A stretch of 64,000 bases of DNA from Alishewanella aestuarii B11 (GCF_000280055.1 NZ_ALAB01000027.1:1-64000); one strand, 5' to 3'; numbered from the stretch's first letter, positions 9,263-18,844 are shown. The notes: generated by a model not told the origin, from the letters alone. A program made the numbers and translations.

Positions 9263-9908
9263 TGGCCACACTCCATACTTTGCTGGCCATCGTCAGCTTC
9301 TGTGTCAAATCGGCTCCCACTCGCTTCGTACCTACCAAATACCATAGTAGCGGAATATATTCTGCCTGAACCATAGGGTTTGCATCGATGCTGGCTAGCA
9401 GCTCTTGCACGGAACAGCTTTCTACTTTGGCGAGCGTGTTTAACAACTGTGGAGCAAGTTCTGAATCATCAGGAACACGGCGAGTAAAAGGTAGCAGAAA
9501 CTTGGCGTTATCGAGCAGCTGCGTCCGGATATGCTTTTCATTTATCAGCTTAAACCGCCAGCCCCGCTCTTTAGCAAACCGGTACGCAGCCTGAAACTTA
9601 GGTTTGAACTGCCCCCAGTGTTCACGAAGCTCATCGCGATATTTCACTTCACACAGTAATGGCTTGTGCCCAGATTGGTGGTAATAGACCAGTACATCAG
9701 GCGTGTACGAGCGTTCTTTACCCTTTTCATCAAACCAAGCCACTTTAACCGGCTGGACTTCAAAGCGCTCTACCTCGGCAGAAAACTGCAGCAACGTCAG
9801 CCAATCGCGCTCAAGGGTAGACTCAAACATCGCCTTACCCTCAGCTTTCGAGTTAGCTGCAACGCCAGTAACGTTTCGGTAGTTTTTTGGGATGTTACGG
9901 ATTGGCAT
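9255..9908 (-). CDS. tnsA: TnsA-like endonuclease
   Basis: This 217-residue protein should cut the 5' strands at the element ends, giving cut-and-paste rather than replicative transposition. The restriction-endonuclease fold is recognised from E in FESTLERDWL, D in YTPDVLVYY and the E-x-K motif in LLCEVKYR, so the catalytic residues are present. A C-terminal domain for contact with TnsC follows. ATG 9908 has AGGAG five to nine bases upstream and is chosen over an open extension to 9944. It is the promoter-proximal gene of the module. Confidence 0.9.
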   Translation of the reverse strand: MPIRNIPKNYRNVTGVAANSKAEGKAMFESTLERDWLTLLQFSAEVERFEVQPVKVAWFDEKGKERSYTPDVLVYYHQSGHKPLLCEVKYRDELREHWGQFKPKFQAAYRFAKERGWRFKLINEKHIRTQLLDNAKFLLPFTRRVPDDSELAPQLLNTLAKVESCSVQELLASIDANPMVQAEYIPLLWYLVGTKRVGADLTQKLTMASKVWSVANG

Positions 9909-10032
9909 ATAGACCGCTCCTAAAAAATCCGTTAAGTTTCTCAAAAAACGACAAACCTATTCCTCGTCACGTTACATCAAGATTAGATAACCAATTTACT
10001 AAAAAGCTAAATTTTTGGGAAGGCGACACGGT

Positions 10033-10848
10033 ATGACCAGTGTATTAAGGTATTTAACACGAGAAAAATTTGAGTGGCTGCTTGGTGACCAGGGGATGTA
10101 TGTAGGCCCAGCATCTCAACAATCTGATGAGTCAGAAGGCATCTATGATGCTTCTTTTGTTGTGAGAGATTTTGCAAAAAAAGCTGAAGAGATAACTGAA
10201 GCTCCCATAGATGCTAAATTACTCGAAGGAGTTAACGAAGTACTAACAGGCTTTGGAGCTTCAAGAAGAGACTCTCATTTTATAAGCTCTTGGTATGTGG
10301 GAGAAAAGGAAGATATAAATATGTGGTCTCAGTATGGCACGGATGGTGTTGCTATCTTGAGCAGCAGTGTACATTTAAATCACTACCTCCCAGAACCACT
10401 AAAGCATGCAACTGAATTTGTTTTTGTCACTTACGATGATGCAAAAAAAGCGTACGATGTTCATAACCCTCTGCATTATAAAAACAATAAATATTCCCAT
10501 GAGAACGAGTTTCGGATTATTTTCAATTTGACGAAGTACCAAATATTAACTGGCTACGATATCGATGCAGACCGCAAGATTTATGTTGGTGATACACCAT
10601 CTTATTTGTCCAGCCAGATGACTTCATCCATGTCAGAACTTGGCCGACAGCAAAGCCACCTGGTACTCCATAAAAAAAATCCCGGATATATTCTTCACTA
10701 TCAACTGAAGGCTATAGTTCGTGAAATACGGATAAACCCTAACGCCACAGACGAGGAACTCGAGTACATTAGATCAGTTTGCAACCAAGCAGGGCTAGAG
10801 TGCCCTGTGAATCATTCAGAATTAAAGAAACAAAACTCTGTGGCGTAA
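10033..10848 (+). CDS. DUF2971-like protein
   Basis: This 271-residue soluble protein is transcribed divergently from tnsA. HFISSWYVGEKEDINMWSQYG followed by GVAI, and the later HENEFRIIF, resemble the conserved blocks of the DUF2971 family. Members often occur in mobile elements and defence regions; their biochemical role is not established. The ATG at 10033 has GGAAGG about 9 bp upstream. Whether it lies inside the Tn7-like element or in flanking DNA is unclear because the element end is not located. Confidence 0.7.
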   Translation: MTSVLRYLTREKFEWLLGDQGMYVGPASQQSDESEGIYDASFVVRDFAKKAEEITEAPIDAKLLEGVNEVLTGFGASRRDSHFISSWYVGEKEDINMWSQYGTDGVAILSSSVHLNHYLPEPLKHATEFVFVTYDDAKKAYDVHNPLHYKNNKYSHENEFRIIFNLTKYQILTGYDIDADRKIYVGDTPSYLSSQMTSSMSELGRQQSHLVLHKKNPGYILHYQLKAIVREIRINPNATDEELEYIRSVCNQAGLECPVNHSELKKQNSVA

Positions 10849-11025
10849 AATTGGCTCTTAATGCGAAGCAAGTCTATACGATACCAATACAAAATAGTAA
10901 TGTAAAAATTTACTGGTGGGTATGTCAGTAACAAATAGTATTGTCGAATGATGGTATTATAGTTTTGTTTAGTACAAATTAACTTTGTAATTCACAGATA
11001 TCTGCTAAGCTAATTAAAAACTTAG
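10849..11025. other. AT-rich intergenic region, probable Tn7-like element border zone
   Basis: This region has no gene. It is AT-rich, with TATTGTCGAATGATGG and TGTCAGTAACAAATAG segments that could be parts of transposon ends or a promoter for the PilZ gene. No clear inverted match to the region just beyond tnsA (9909-10014) was found, so the end of the element is not assigned. The ISAs1 copy that follows separates it from the PilZ gene. Confidence 0.4.
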
Positions 11026-11035
11026 GGGGTAGTAT

Positions 11036-12276
11036 CAGGGCGAGATCGCGAACGTTTTTTAAACAATAAACGATCAGTTTGACGATCTGATCTAGTTGTG
11101 ATCATATACTCCTTTTTTGGAAGCATGCCATGTACCTTGAACTCTTTACTACACACTTTGACACCATCATCGACAACCGTCAGTCTGCAAAAGTTACCTA
11201 TCCTTTATCTGATGTTTTATTCGTGACCTTATGTGGCGTGATTGCAGGCGCAGAGGGATGGTCGGAGATCCATGATTATGCTAAAGGTCATCACGAGTGG
11301 TTTCAGAAACAAGGTTTTTTAAGTGATGGCGTCCCGGTAGATGACACGATAGCGCGTATTATTTCCAAAATTGCTCCGGAACAATTCAGGCAATGTTTTA
11401 TCGACTGGATGCAAGCGGTGCACAAGCTAACGCAGGGAGAAGTGATTGCCATAGATGGCAAAACGCTACGTAGCTCTTATGCACCAGAAGACAGAAAATC
11501 GACCATCCATATGGTGAACGCCTTTGCTTGTGCGAACAAAGTGGTGTTGGGGCAGCTGAAGACCGTGGAAAAATCGAATGAAATCACAGCCATCCCAGAG
11601 CTGATTCGATTGCTGGATATTGAAGGCGCCCTGGTTTCAATAGATGCGATGGGATGTCAAACGGCGATAGCAGAGCAAGTGATAGAGGGGAATGGGGATT
11701 ATCTGTTGGCGCTTAAGGCAAACCAGGGAACGTTATACAACGCAGTAGAAGCGTTATTTGCCGGGCAACGAAGTCGCCCTCTTGATGGGATTGTCATAGA
11801 AAAGAACCGAGGCCGAATAGAAGCAAGAAGTTACCATGTAAAAGACGCCAGCGAACTGAAGGGAAACTTTAGTAAATGGGTTGGTCTGCAAACCGTTGGA
11901 ATGAATCTAAGTTACCGGGAAGTAAAGGAAAAAAATCGGAACTCACTTATCGTTACTACATCAGTTCAGCCAAGCTGAACGAAGTACAGTTAGCCGAGGC
12001 GGTTAGAGCTCATTGGGCCGTTGAAAATAGCCTACATTGGGTGCTGGATGTCAGCATGAAAGAAGATGCTTGCCAGATTTATCAGAATCACGCGGCGGAA
12101 AACTGGTCAATACTACGGCAATGGTCTTTAAATATGCTAAGAGCAGAGCCATCGAAAGGCAGCATCCCCGCAAAACAAAAACGTGCCTGGATGAAAACGG
12201 ATTATTTGGAAGATGTCTTAAAAGCTGGTTTCAGCAGCAGAGTGTTTGAAAATTAAACACTCATGCGGGAGCCCTG
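11036..12276 (+). mobile_element. ISAs1-family insertion sequence, second type (1241 bp)
   Basis: The left end is CAGGGCGAGATCGCG and the right end is the complement of CAGGGCTCCCGCATG. It is flanked by the perfect 10-bp duplication GGGGTAGTAT (11026-11035 and 12277-12286). The encoded protein is related to, but clearly distinct from, the transposase of copies 1 and 2, so this is another element of the same family. The right-hand duplication overlaps the first two bases of the PilZ start codon. Confidence 0.93.
11130..12256 (+). pseudogene. ISAs1-family transposase with a -1 frameshift
   Basis: The product would be about 375 residues. The first frame runs 11130-11978 and contains VIAIDGKTLRSSY and VSIDAMGCQ. 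The family C-terminus (RYYISSAKL, AVENSLHWVLDVSMKED) continues in the -1 frame up to 12256. The frames meet at a run of seven A residues at about 11929-11935, inside AAGGAAAAAAATCGG. This could be a one-base change that inactivates the gene, or a slippery site giving some full-length product. Family members normally use one uninterrupted frame, so inactivation is the simpler reading. Confidence 0.8.
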
Positions 12277-12284
12277 GGGGTAGT

Positions 12285-12644
12285 ATGGAGCAGAGACATT
12301 ATAAAAGAGTGCGCTTTTTCAGCAGAGCTCATTTGGACGTTGCTGGCCATAGCTACCCGACCGAAGTACTGGACTTGTCGCTGAAAGGCGCCCTGGTCCG
12401 CAGCCCGGCGCAGAGCCTGTCGCTAACGACAGAGCCGATGCTATTGCGGCTGCAGCTAAGTGATAGTGTCGAAGAAATCTCGATGCAGGTGTTAATCGCG
12501 CATCAGCATCAGGACCTGCTGGGTCTGTACTGCCAGAAAATCGATATTGATAGTATCAGTCATCTGCGCCGTTTACTGGAACTAAACCTGGGTGATGCGG
12601 CCTTGCTGGAACGTGAGCTGGCCGAGCTAAGCAGCCACGACTAG
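12285..12644 (+). CDS. PilZ-domain protein
   Basis: This 119-residue protein resembles a single PilZ domain, the c-di-GMP-binding fold. It starts MEQRHYKRVRFF, with basic residues in the place of the RxxxR motif, and continues with EVLDLSLKGALVRS, matching the D/NxSxxG motif. It may sense c-di-GMP and affect motility or surface behaviour. An ISAs1 element ends at 12276, so the original promoter is separated from the gene. The GGGGG ribosome-binding motif just upstream of the ATG is supplied by the element's last base and the target duplication. The gene converges with the next lipoprotein gene. Confidence 0.85.
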   Translation: MEQRHYKRVRFFSRAHLDVAGHSYPTEVLDLSLKGALVRSPAQSLSLTTEPMLLRLQLSDSVEEISMQVLIAHQHQDLLGLYCQKIDIDSISHLRRLLELNLGDAALLERELAELSSHD

Positions 12645-13870
12645 TCTTCTGCTGCGGCAGCGGCTGTTGTCGTCTGATTAAGCTTACTCAAAGCCCGGAT
12701 CGCCGGCGGATAACCGAACCCCGCCGCGGTGTGCATCAACTGATACCAATCCAGCCACGCCTCCTGCTGCCGTGCCAGATAAGCAAAATAATACTGTACT
12801 GGCATTAACAACGCCGCCTGCTCTAACTCTTGTTGCAACAAGTCAAAATACAGTTGGGGTAACGGGGCTTCAAAATGTCGCATACTGTTTACCGCCGCCA
12901 CCGGCCGATAAGCCTGCAAGCCCACGGCCTGGCAGGTGTCAACGGCGGTCAGCTCGATATCCTGCGCAGCAACCCGATACCGCTGTCGATAGCGCGCTAA
13001 TGTGCTGCTATCCGCGCCGACTAACAGATTAGGCGCGATCCGCCCGCTCTGGCAAACGGCACGGGCAGCCAGCGCAGAGAGCGCATATTCGTCAAGAAAA
13101 CCGGCAATATGTAAAAATTCATGCCGTAGTAAAGCCAGATTGGCATCTTCTGGCAGTTGGATAATGCCATTATTAAAACTGGCAATACCGCGACCACCCA
13201 GTAATAACAGCTGTTGAAACTGACCTTGCTGCACCAGCTGCTGCAATTGCTGATACTCACAATGGATCCGGCTGGCTGCTTGTTCGCTGCAATTTAACAA
13301 GGTTGACTGAACTCTGACCACAGCGGCGAAACAAACCGGCAGCTGGCTGAGTTGCGGATCCTGCTGCCACTGCTGCGCTAACAGTTGATAGGTGCGCTCA
13401 GCCGCGGCTGAGGTCACCACCGGCTGGATCCTTAAACTACAACTGGCGCCCGCCAGATTTTCCGCCGCGCTAAACTCGGTTTGCGGTGGCATAGCCCAGA
13501 GCCCGAGCTCCGCCAGTAACTGGGGTTGCAGCTGATGAGTATAGTCTTGCCCCGCAGCTTGCTGCGCAGTAAGCCAATGTGCCGTCGCCAGTTTACCTTC
13601 CAGCCGGACTTGCAGCATCAGCGCATGCTCCAGCGCACCGGGGGCATCCAACGCAGCAGCCTGACGCCACCACTGTAAGGCCGCAGTCAGATCGTTCTCG
13701 GCCAGTCGTAAGCGGGCTAATTGCGCAGCAGCTGCGCCGTCAGTGCTGGCGCGGGAAAGTAGCTGTTGTTCGGTCGTGGGCGCGTCCTGACAGGCGACAA
13801 CACCAAGCAAAAGAAAAAAGCCAGCAAGCCGGCTTTTTTTAAATACAGTCGCAGCGCTAGTGCTGCTCAT
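12641..13870 (-). CDS. Putative lipoprotein with HExxH metalloprotease-like motif
   Basis: This protein of about 409 residues has a lipoprotein signal (FFLLLGVVAC, lipid-modified cysteine near residue 27) and a Sel1/TPR-like helical N-terminal part (AQLARLRLAENDLTAALQWWRQAAALDAPGALEHAL). The middle contains HEFLHIAGFLDEY, an HExxH zinc-site motif followed by a possible third ligand, as in zinc metallopeptidases. I do not recognise a named family. The start overlaps the end of nlpI by 14 bp; an upstream ATG at 13891 is possible but weaker. Co-transcription with nlpI suggests a role in the periplasm or cell envelope. Confidence 0.7.
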   Translation of the reverse strand: MSSTSAATVFKKSRLAGFFLLLGVVACQDAPTTEQQLLSRASTDGAAAAQLARLRLAENDLTAALQWWRQAAALDAPGALEHALMLQVRLEGKLATAHWLTAQQAAGQDYTHQLQPQLLAELGLWAMPPQTEFSAAENLAGASCSLRIQPVVTSAAAERTYQLLAQQWQQDPQLSQLPVCFAAVVRVQSTLLNCSEQAASRIHCEYQQLQQLVQQGQFQQLLLLGGRGIASFNNGIIQLPEDANLALLRHEFLHIAGFLDEYALSALAARAVCQSGRIAPNLLVGADSSTLARYRQRYRVAAQDIELTAVDTCQAVGLQAYRPVAAVNSMRHFEAPLPQLYFDLLQQELEQAALLMPVQYYFAYLARQQEAWLDWYQLMHTAAGFGYPPAIRALSKLNQTTTAAAAAED

Positions 13871-14750
13871 GCTGTTCATGGCTCGGCTCATCGCCGCGGA
13901 TCCTGGCTATTTCCATTCTGGCATAGCGATGTTCGACAAACTCGTAGACATTGGTCGACAGCGTTTTATGGTAATAAATCAGTGCCTGCTCCAGATTACC
14001 CCGCGCCTGATGCCACTTCGCCAGGTAAAAATACGCTTCGCATAAACGCTCTGCCAGATGACGCGGATTATTCAGTCCCTGCAGAATGGATTGCAGCAGT
14101 GCCTGCTCTGACAGTTGTCCGGCGTAGAAACGCACCAGATTGGTGGCCCAATCATCCGGATCCAGCAAACTTAGCTGTTGCCGCAGCTGCTGCTGCGCCT
14201 GCTCAGGTCTGCTTTCTGCCACACCAATGTACCACCATAACACCCGGTAGGGATCATTGGGTTTTAACTGATAAAACTGGGCAAAGTCAGCTTCTGCCAA
14301 ATCCAGCCGGCCTGCATAGTAAAAGGCAATGGCACGATTCAAATACGGGAAATCATAATCCGGCGCCAACTCCAGCGCAGAATCAAAGGCTTCGTACGCT
14401 TCGCTGAATTGACCGCTCAGGGTGTAATGAATACCCAGTAGATTATAAACTTCCGGCATATCCGGCTTTAAACGCAGGGCGCGCATAAAGTCGAGCCGGG
14501 CCAGTGAGCGCAGGCCTACACTGTCGTACATCACGCCACGGTCATAAAATAACTGGGCACTTTGTGCTTCAGTCAGTTCAGCCCGTTGCAGAATTTCAGA
14601 TAAGCGTGCGATCGCCAACTCATTACGGTAAGGCACCTGCAGTGGCTCTGGCGTCAGCCAGGCCTCTGCCGGTGTTACCGGCCGCTGTGCGCAGCCGGTT
14701 AGGGTAATAAGCCCTGCAAGCAGGGCTAGCTTATACAGCGTTTTGGTCAC
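13857..14750 (-). CDS. nlpI: Lipoprotein NlpI
   Basis: This 297-residue outer-membrane lipoprotein has TPR repeats. The signal peptide ends in ITLTGC (lipobox, cysteine 20). TPR units are seen in AQLFYDRGVMYDSVGLRSLARLDFMRAL, PEVYNLLGIHYTLSGQFSEAYEAFDSAL and the following helix pair. In E. coli NlpI is an adaptor for the Prc protease and for cell-wall endopeptidases. The position immediately after pnp is conserved and supports the name. The C-terminus ends in a histidine-rich run (SHEQHEQH). Confidence 0.93.
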   Translation of the reverse strand: MTKTLYKLALLAGLITLTGCAQRPVTPAEAWLTPEPLQVPYRNELAIARLSEILQRAELTEAQSAQLFYDRGVMYDSVGLRSLARLDFMRALRLKPDMPEVYNLLGIHYTLSGQFSEAYEAFDSALELAPDYDFPYLNRAIAFYYAGRLDLAEADFAQFYQLKPNDPYRVLWWYIGVAESRPEQAQQQLRQQLSLLDPDDWATNLVRFYAGQLSEQALLQSILQGLNNPRHLAERLCEAYFYLAKWHQARGNLEQALIYYHKTLSTNVYEFVEHRYARMEIARIRGDEPSHEQHEQH

Positions 14751-14751
14751 A

Positions 14752-16872
14752 TTAAGCTTCTGTAGCCGCTTCTGCAGCTGGTTTTGCCGTGGCTTCTTTG
14801 ATGCTCAGACGCACGCGGCCTTGCTTATCCACTTCCAGTACTTTCACTGCCACTTTCTGGCCAACCTGCAGATGATCAGCAACATTCGCTACGCGCTCAT
14901 CAGAGATTTGTGAAATATGCACCAGACCATCTTTACCTGGCAGCACATTAACGAAAGCACCGAAATCAACGATCCGTACTACTTCGCCCTGGTAGATAGC
15001 ACCAACTTCAATCTCAGCAGTAATAGCATTGATCTTATCGATGGCAATCTGCGCCGCTTTCGCGGTGGTGGCAGCAATCTTGATGCTACCGTCATCTTCC
15101 AGCTCGATGGTGGTACCGGACTCTTCTGTGATTTGACGGATTACGGCGCCACCTTTACCGATAACTTCACGGATTTTCTCCGGATTAATCTTCATGGTGT
15201 AGATGCGCGGTGCATACTCAGACATCTCTGAGCGGTGCGAGCTAATTGCCTGATCCATCACATTCAGAATATGCAGACGAGCCGCTTTCGCTTGCTTCAG
15301 CGCGATTTGCATAATTTCCTGAGTGATACCATCGATCTTGATATCCATCTGCAGCGCGGTGATACCTTCAGCTGTACCGGCCACTTTAAAGTCCATATCA
15401 CCCAGGTGATCTTCATCGCCCAGAATGTCAGACAGCACGACGAAGTCATCACCTTCTTTAACCAGACCCATGGCAATACCGGCCACTGAGGCTTTGATTG
15501 GTACACCGGCATCCATCAGCGCCAGTGACGAACCACAGACTGACGCCATTGAGCTTGAACCATTTGATTCAGTAATTTCTGAAACCACACGCACCGTGTA
15601 CGGGAACTCATCAAACGACGGCATTACCGCCTGCACACCACGCTTAGCCAGACGACCGTGGCCGATTTCACGGCGCTTTGGTGAGCCCATCATGCCGGTT
15701 TCGCCCACTGAGTACGGAGGGAAGTTGTAGTGCAGCATAAAGGTATCGTTTTTGGCACTCAGTAAATCGTCAACACTTTGCGCATCGCGCGCCGTACCTA
15801 AGGTCGCAGTCACCAGCGCCTGAGTTTCCCCCCGGGTGAACAGGGCTGAACCGTGAGTACGTGGCAGAACACCAGTCATCACGCTTAAACCACGGATCAT
15901 TTCCGGATCACGGCCATCGATACGCGGCTCACCTTTGGTAATGCGGCCACGCACCACTTTTGACTCTAAATTGTGGAAAATTTCACCGACTTCCGTCAGG
16001 TTCAACGCTTCGCCTTCTGCCAGCTCAGCGGATAATTTCTCAATCAGAGCGGCTTTAATTTCACCAATGCGCTCATAGCGTTTGGCTTTCTCGGTAATGC
16101 GGTAAGCATCGCCTAAATCGGCAGTCGCCAGCTCAGCGATTTTTGCGATCAGCGCGTCGTTCTTCGTAGGGGCAACCCAGTTCCAGGCTGGCTTAGCAGC
16201 TTCGCCGGCAAATTCAACGATGGCATTGATTGCAGTTTGCATTTGCTGGTGACCGTACATAACGGCGCCTAACATCACGTCTTCTGACAGGATACCGGCT
16301 TCCGATTCCACCATTAATACCGCGTTTTGCGTACCGGCAACCACTAAGTCCAGCTTAGAGGTTTTCAGTTCTTCTTCTGATGGGTTTAACACGTACTGGT
16401 TATTGATATAACCAACACGGGCCGCACCGATAGGGCCACTGAACGGAATACCAGAGATGGCTAAAGCAGCAGAGGTACCAATCAGCGCCACGATATCCGG
16501 TTGAATTTCTGGCTGTACTGACACCACAGTAGCAACAACTTGCACTTCGTTAGTGAAGCCTTCCGGGAACAGTGGGCGAATTGGCCGGTCGATTAAACGT
16601 GAGGTTAACGTCTCGCCTTCGCTTGGCCGGCCTTCACGTTTGAAAAAGCCACCCGGGATCCGGCCAGCTGCATACATTTTTTCCTGGTAGTTTACGGTTA
16701 ACGGAAAGAAGTCCTGACCAGGCTTAGCTTCTTTTTTGCCCACTACTGTTACTAAAACAGCAGTATCTCCCAGGCTGGCCAGCACTGCGGCATCTGCCTG
16801 ACGGGCGATAACGCCGGTTTCTAAAGTAAAGGTGTGTTGGCCGAACTGGAATGATTTTACGATGGGAGTCAC
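14752..16872 (-). CDS. pnp: Polyribonucleotide nucleotidyltransferase (PNPase)
   Basis: This 706-residue protein degrades RNA 3' to 5' by phosphorolysis and is part of the degradosome. It has two RNase PH domains (the first begins with [23 protein letters not shown]; the second, with [12 protein letters not shown], carries the catalytic site), a KH domain ([16 protein letters not shown], about residue 565) and a C-terminal S1 domain ([23 protein letters not shown]). The length is normal. It lies downstream of rpsO, separated from it by a terminator, and 1 bp upstream of nlpI. Confidence 0.98.
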   Translation of the reverse strand: MTPIVKSFQFGQHTFTLETGVIARQADAAVLASLGDTAVLVTVVGKKEAKPGQDFFPLTVNYQEKMYAAGRIPGGFFKREGRPSEGETLTSRLIDRPIRPLFPEGFTNEVQVVATVVSVQPEIQPDIVALIGTSAALAISGIPFSGPIGAARVGYINNQYVLNPSEEELKTSKLDLVVAGTQNAVLMVESEAGILSEDVMLGAVMYGHQQMQTAINAIVEFAGEAAKPAWNWVAPTKNDALIAKIAELATADLGDAYRITEKAKRYERIGEIKAALIEKLSAELAEGEALNLTEVGEIFHNLESKVVRGRITKGEPRIDGRDPEMIRGLSVMTGVLPRTHGSALFTRGETQALVTATLGTARDAQSVDDLLSAKNDTFMLHYNFPPYSVGETGMMGSPKRREIGHGRLAKRGVQAVMPSFDEFPYTVRVVSEITESNGSSSMASVCGSSLALMDAGVPIKASVAGIAMGLVKEGDDFVVLSDILGDEDHLGDMDFKVAGTAEGITALQMDIKIDGITQEIMQIALKQAKAARLHILNVMDQAISSHRSEMSEYAPRIYTMKINPEKIREVIGKGGAVIRQITEESGTTIELEDDGSIKIAATTAKAAQIAIDKINAITAEIEVGAIYQGEVVRIVDFGAFVNVLPGKDGLVHISQISDERVANVADHLQVGQKVAVKVLEVDKQGRVRLSIKEATAKPAAEAATEA

Positions 16873-17000
16873 GTGGTGTTTTCCTTTGTCTTAATCGCCG
16901 AATTGCGATGTGTTGCTCTGTTTTATTTGCTCGCTTAGTATACTCTGTAAGCTGTGACAAAAGATAGTTCCGTTCTTTTGCCAGAAAAAATTTTGGCCAT

Positions 17001-17026
17001 AAAAAAAGAGGCCCGAAAGCCTCTTC
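17001..17026 (-). terminator. rpsO terminator
   Basis: Read on the minus strand, the stem GAGGC/GCCTC with loop TTTCGG is followed by seven T residues. It sits just after the rpsO stop codon and would limit read-through into pnp, as in other gammaproteobacteria. Confidence 0.88.
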
Positions 17027-17041
17027 TTTTACTGACGTCGA

Positions 17042-17311
17042 TTAACGACGTAAGCCTAAACGCTCGATCAGGCTGCTGTAACGCGCCAGATCTTTGCCTT
17101 TCAAGTAGTCTAACAGTTTACGGCGCTGGCTAACCATGCGCAGCAGACCACGACGTGAGTGGAAGTCGTGCTTGTGCTCGGCAAAGTGGCCTTGCAGGTG
17201 GTTGATAGAAGCGGTTAACAGAGCAACCTGTACTTCTGGTGAACCGGTGTCGCCCGCTTTAACAGCGTATTCAGCAACGATTTGTGCTTTTTGAGCAGCG
17301 CTTAATGACAT
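17042..17311 (-). CDS. rpsO: 30S ribosomal protein S15
   Basis: This 89-residue small-subunit protein binds 16S rRNA near the three-way junction. It has the complete family sequence, including [43 protein letters not shown] and the C-terminal LIERLGLRR. The length equals the E. coli protein. It is located between truB and pnp as expected. An upstream leader (17312-17410) is GC-rich and may carry the S15 autoregulatory fold, but this was not modelled. Confidence 0.98.
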   Translation of the reverse strand: MSLSAAQKAQIVAEYAVKAGDTGSPEVQVALLTASINHLQGHFAEHKHDFHSRRGLLRMVSQRRKLLDYLKGKDLARYSSLIERLGLRR

Positions 17312-17410
17312 GGTATGTCTCCAAATGTGAGTGAACTAAGATACGCTAACCGCCGATCACTCATCCAGCGGCAGCAAAACTGCCGGCGCATTGTACAGGG
17401 CCGGCCTGTT

Positions 17411-18361
17411 TTAAGCAAGTAAACTGCTGTCGTCGGCAACTGTCGGTGCTAACGCCGCCAGATTAATCAGTCGCCGGCTACTCAGTTCGCCAGACACAAT
17501 TTCACCAATACCCAACAACTGACCTGATTCGGCATAAAGCTTTACCACTTCGGCATCAGCGGCGGCAACCTGACAACTCTGGCCATGCATAATGGCTTTT
17601 TGCTGCGCAGCATCCAGAACCTGGCTGGGTAAGCCCTGTAACCCGGCATCCATCGGCAACAGTAATGCATCCAACGCCGCCCAGTCCTGCTGTTCATTAA
17701 GCGCTTCCAGCTGTTGCGGTGTGACCATTTGCGCCGCCTGAAAAGGCCCTACCTGCACCCGGTGCAACCGGCTGACATGAGCCCCACAGCCCAGTAGTTC
17801 ACCCAGATCGTCGATCAGAGTGCGGATATAGGTGCCTTTGGAGCAATGCACAATAAAATCTGCGGTCTGTGCCGTACGTGACAGCAACTCAAAACGGTAG
17901 ATGCTGATCGGCCGCGCTTCGCGTGGCACCTCAATGCCCTGCCGGGCGTATTTGTACAGGGGCTGCCCCTGATACTTCAACGCCGAGAACATCGTCGGCA
18001 CCTGTAAAATATCCCCGCTCAGTTGCTGCATCGCTGCGGTCAACTCAGGCTCGCTAAAACTGACCGCTTTTTCACTGACGACCTCGCCCTCGGCATCACT
18101 GGTGGTGGTACGGATACCAAAGGTGGCGGTCACCTGATAGGTTTTATCAGTATCCAGCAAAAATTGGCTAAACTTAGTCGCTTCACCAAAACAAATAGGC
18201 AGTAAGCCAGACGCCATCGGATCCAGCGCGCCGGTATGACCGGCTTTTTGCGCCTGATATAACCAGCGTACCCGTTGTAAAATACCGTTACTACTGACCT
18301 CTAACGGCTTATCCAACAGCAAGATGCCATGTACCGGCCGGGCATTTTTACGGGCGCGCAT
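17411..18361 (-). CDS. truB: tRNA pseudouridine(55) synthase TruB
   Basis: This 316-residue enzyme makes pseudouridine 55 in the T-loop of tRNAs. The catalytic aspartate is in GHTGALDPMASGLLPICFGEATK, and HGILLLDKP marks the N-terminus. GTYIRTLIDDLGELLGCGAHVSRLHR is the second conserved block, and a PUA-like C-terminus follows (about residue 250 on). The ATG overlaps the rbfA stop codon, so the two genes are coupled. Confidence 0.97.
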   Translation of the reverse strand: MRARKNARPVHGILLLDKPLEVSSNGILQRVRWLYQAQKAGHTGALDPMASGLLPICFGEATKFSQFLLDTDKTYQVTATFGIRTTTSDAEGEVVSEKAVSFSEPELTAAMQQLSGDILQVPTMFSALKYQGQPLYKYARQGIEVPREARPISIYRFELLSRTAQTADFIVHCSKGTYIRTLIDDLGELLGCGAHVSRLHRVQVGPFQAAQMVTPQQLEALNEQQDWAALDALLLPMDAGLQGLPSQVLDAAQQKAIMHGQSCQVAAADAEVVKLYAESGQLLGIGEIVSGELSSRRLINLAALAPTVADDSSLLA

Positions 18362-18768
18362 TATTCCAGTTCTTCCGCTTCCGGATTCGGGCCAGCTTGC
18401 TGGCGCTTACGCTCGTCATCTTTACGAACCGTATCCACCAGATTGGCCATCCGAATGCCCTCATTCAGCGACTGATCGAAGGCAAAGCGGATATGTGGCA
18501 CGATGCGGGTTTGGATCCTTTTGCCAATTAAGCTGCGGATAAAACCTGAGGCTTCATTCAGGATCTTCAGGTTGTCTTCAACCTTACTATCATCCATACC
18601 AAGGAAGGTCACAAACACCTTGGCATGCGATAAGTCGCGCGATACTTCAACATCGGACACGGTGATCATGGTGTGCAGCCGGGGATCTTTAATTTCGCGC
18701 TGCAGGATCACTGCCATTTCTTTTTTCATCTGTTGTGACAGACGATCAACACGGGAAAACTCTTTCAT
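18361..18768 (-). CDS. rbfA: Ribosome-binding factor A
   Basis: This 135-residue protein acts in maturation of the 30S subunit and in cold adaptation. It has the family sequence from [31 protein letters not shown] through FVTFLGM to [23 protein letters not shown] 18768 gives the normal N-terminus; the frame stays open upstream to 18831 but without family similarity. It overlaps truB by one base in the conserved infB-rbfA-truB cluster. Confidence 0.96.
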   Translation of the reverse strand: MKEFSRVDRLSQQMKKEMAVILQREIKDPRLHTMITVSDVEVSRDLSHAKVFVTFLGMDDSKVEDNLKILNEASGFIRSLIGKRIQTRIVPHIRFAFDQSLNEGIRMANLVDTVRKDDERKRQQAGPNPEAEELE

Positions 18769-18821
18769 TATCTTATCCTTAGTCTCATGCTGCAGCGCAG
18801 CGCTGCCGAGACTTAAACACA

Positions 18822-18844
18822 ACAGGGGCAACCTGTGCCCCTGT
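18822..18844 (-). other. Strong hairpin between infB and rbfA
   Basis: A perfect 9-bp inverted repeat (ACAGGGGCA/TGCCCCTGT) with a 5-base loop sits 20 bp after the infB stop. On the minus strand it is followed by TGTGTTTAA, with too few T residues for a clear terminator. It may be a weak terminator or an mRNA-processing or stability element. Confidence 0.55.

Larger units (their letters stand above)
5460..9908 (-). mobile_element. Tn7-like transposition module (tnsA-tnsB-tnsC-tniQ)
   Basis: Four tightly packed genes are transcribed leftward in the order tnsA, tnsB, tnsC, tniQ, with overlaps or gaps of only a few bases. This is the standard Tn7-like order, with tnsA nearest one end of the element and cargo beyond tniQ. 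The cargo is then the kinase/receiver operon, and the other end lies left of the window. The near end should lie between 9908 and the PilZ gene at 12285. I could not identify terminal repeats or TnsB-binding sites with confidence. No cas genes are inside the module. Confidence 0.8.

Noticed and set aside
5460-9908. CRISPR-associated transposon
   Set aside because: The I-F locus is complete with Cas1 and Cas2-3, lies 30 kb away, and no cas8/5-cas7-cas6 set is in the module.
9909-11025. TnsB-binding repeats marking the transposon end
   Set aside because: Short CGACAA and TTGTCG matches occur on both sides of the DUF2971-like gene but are too short and too few to define an end.
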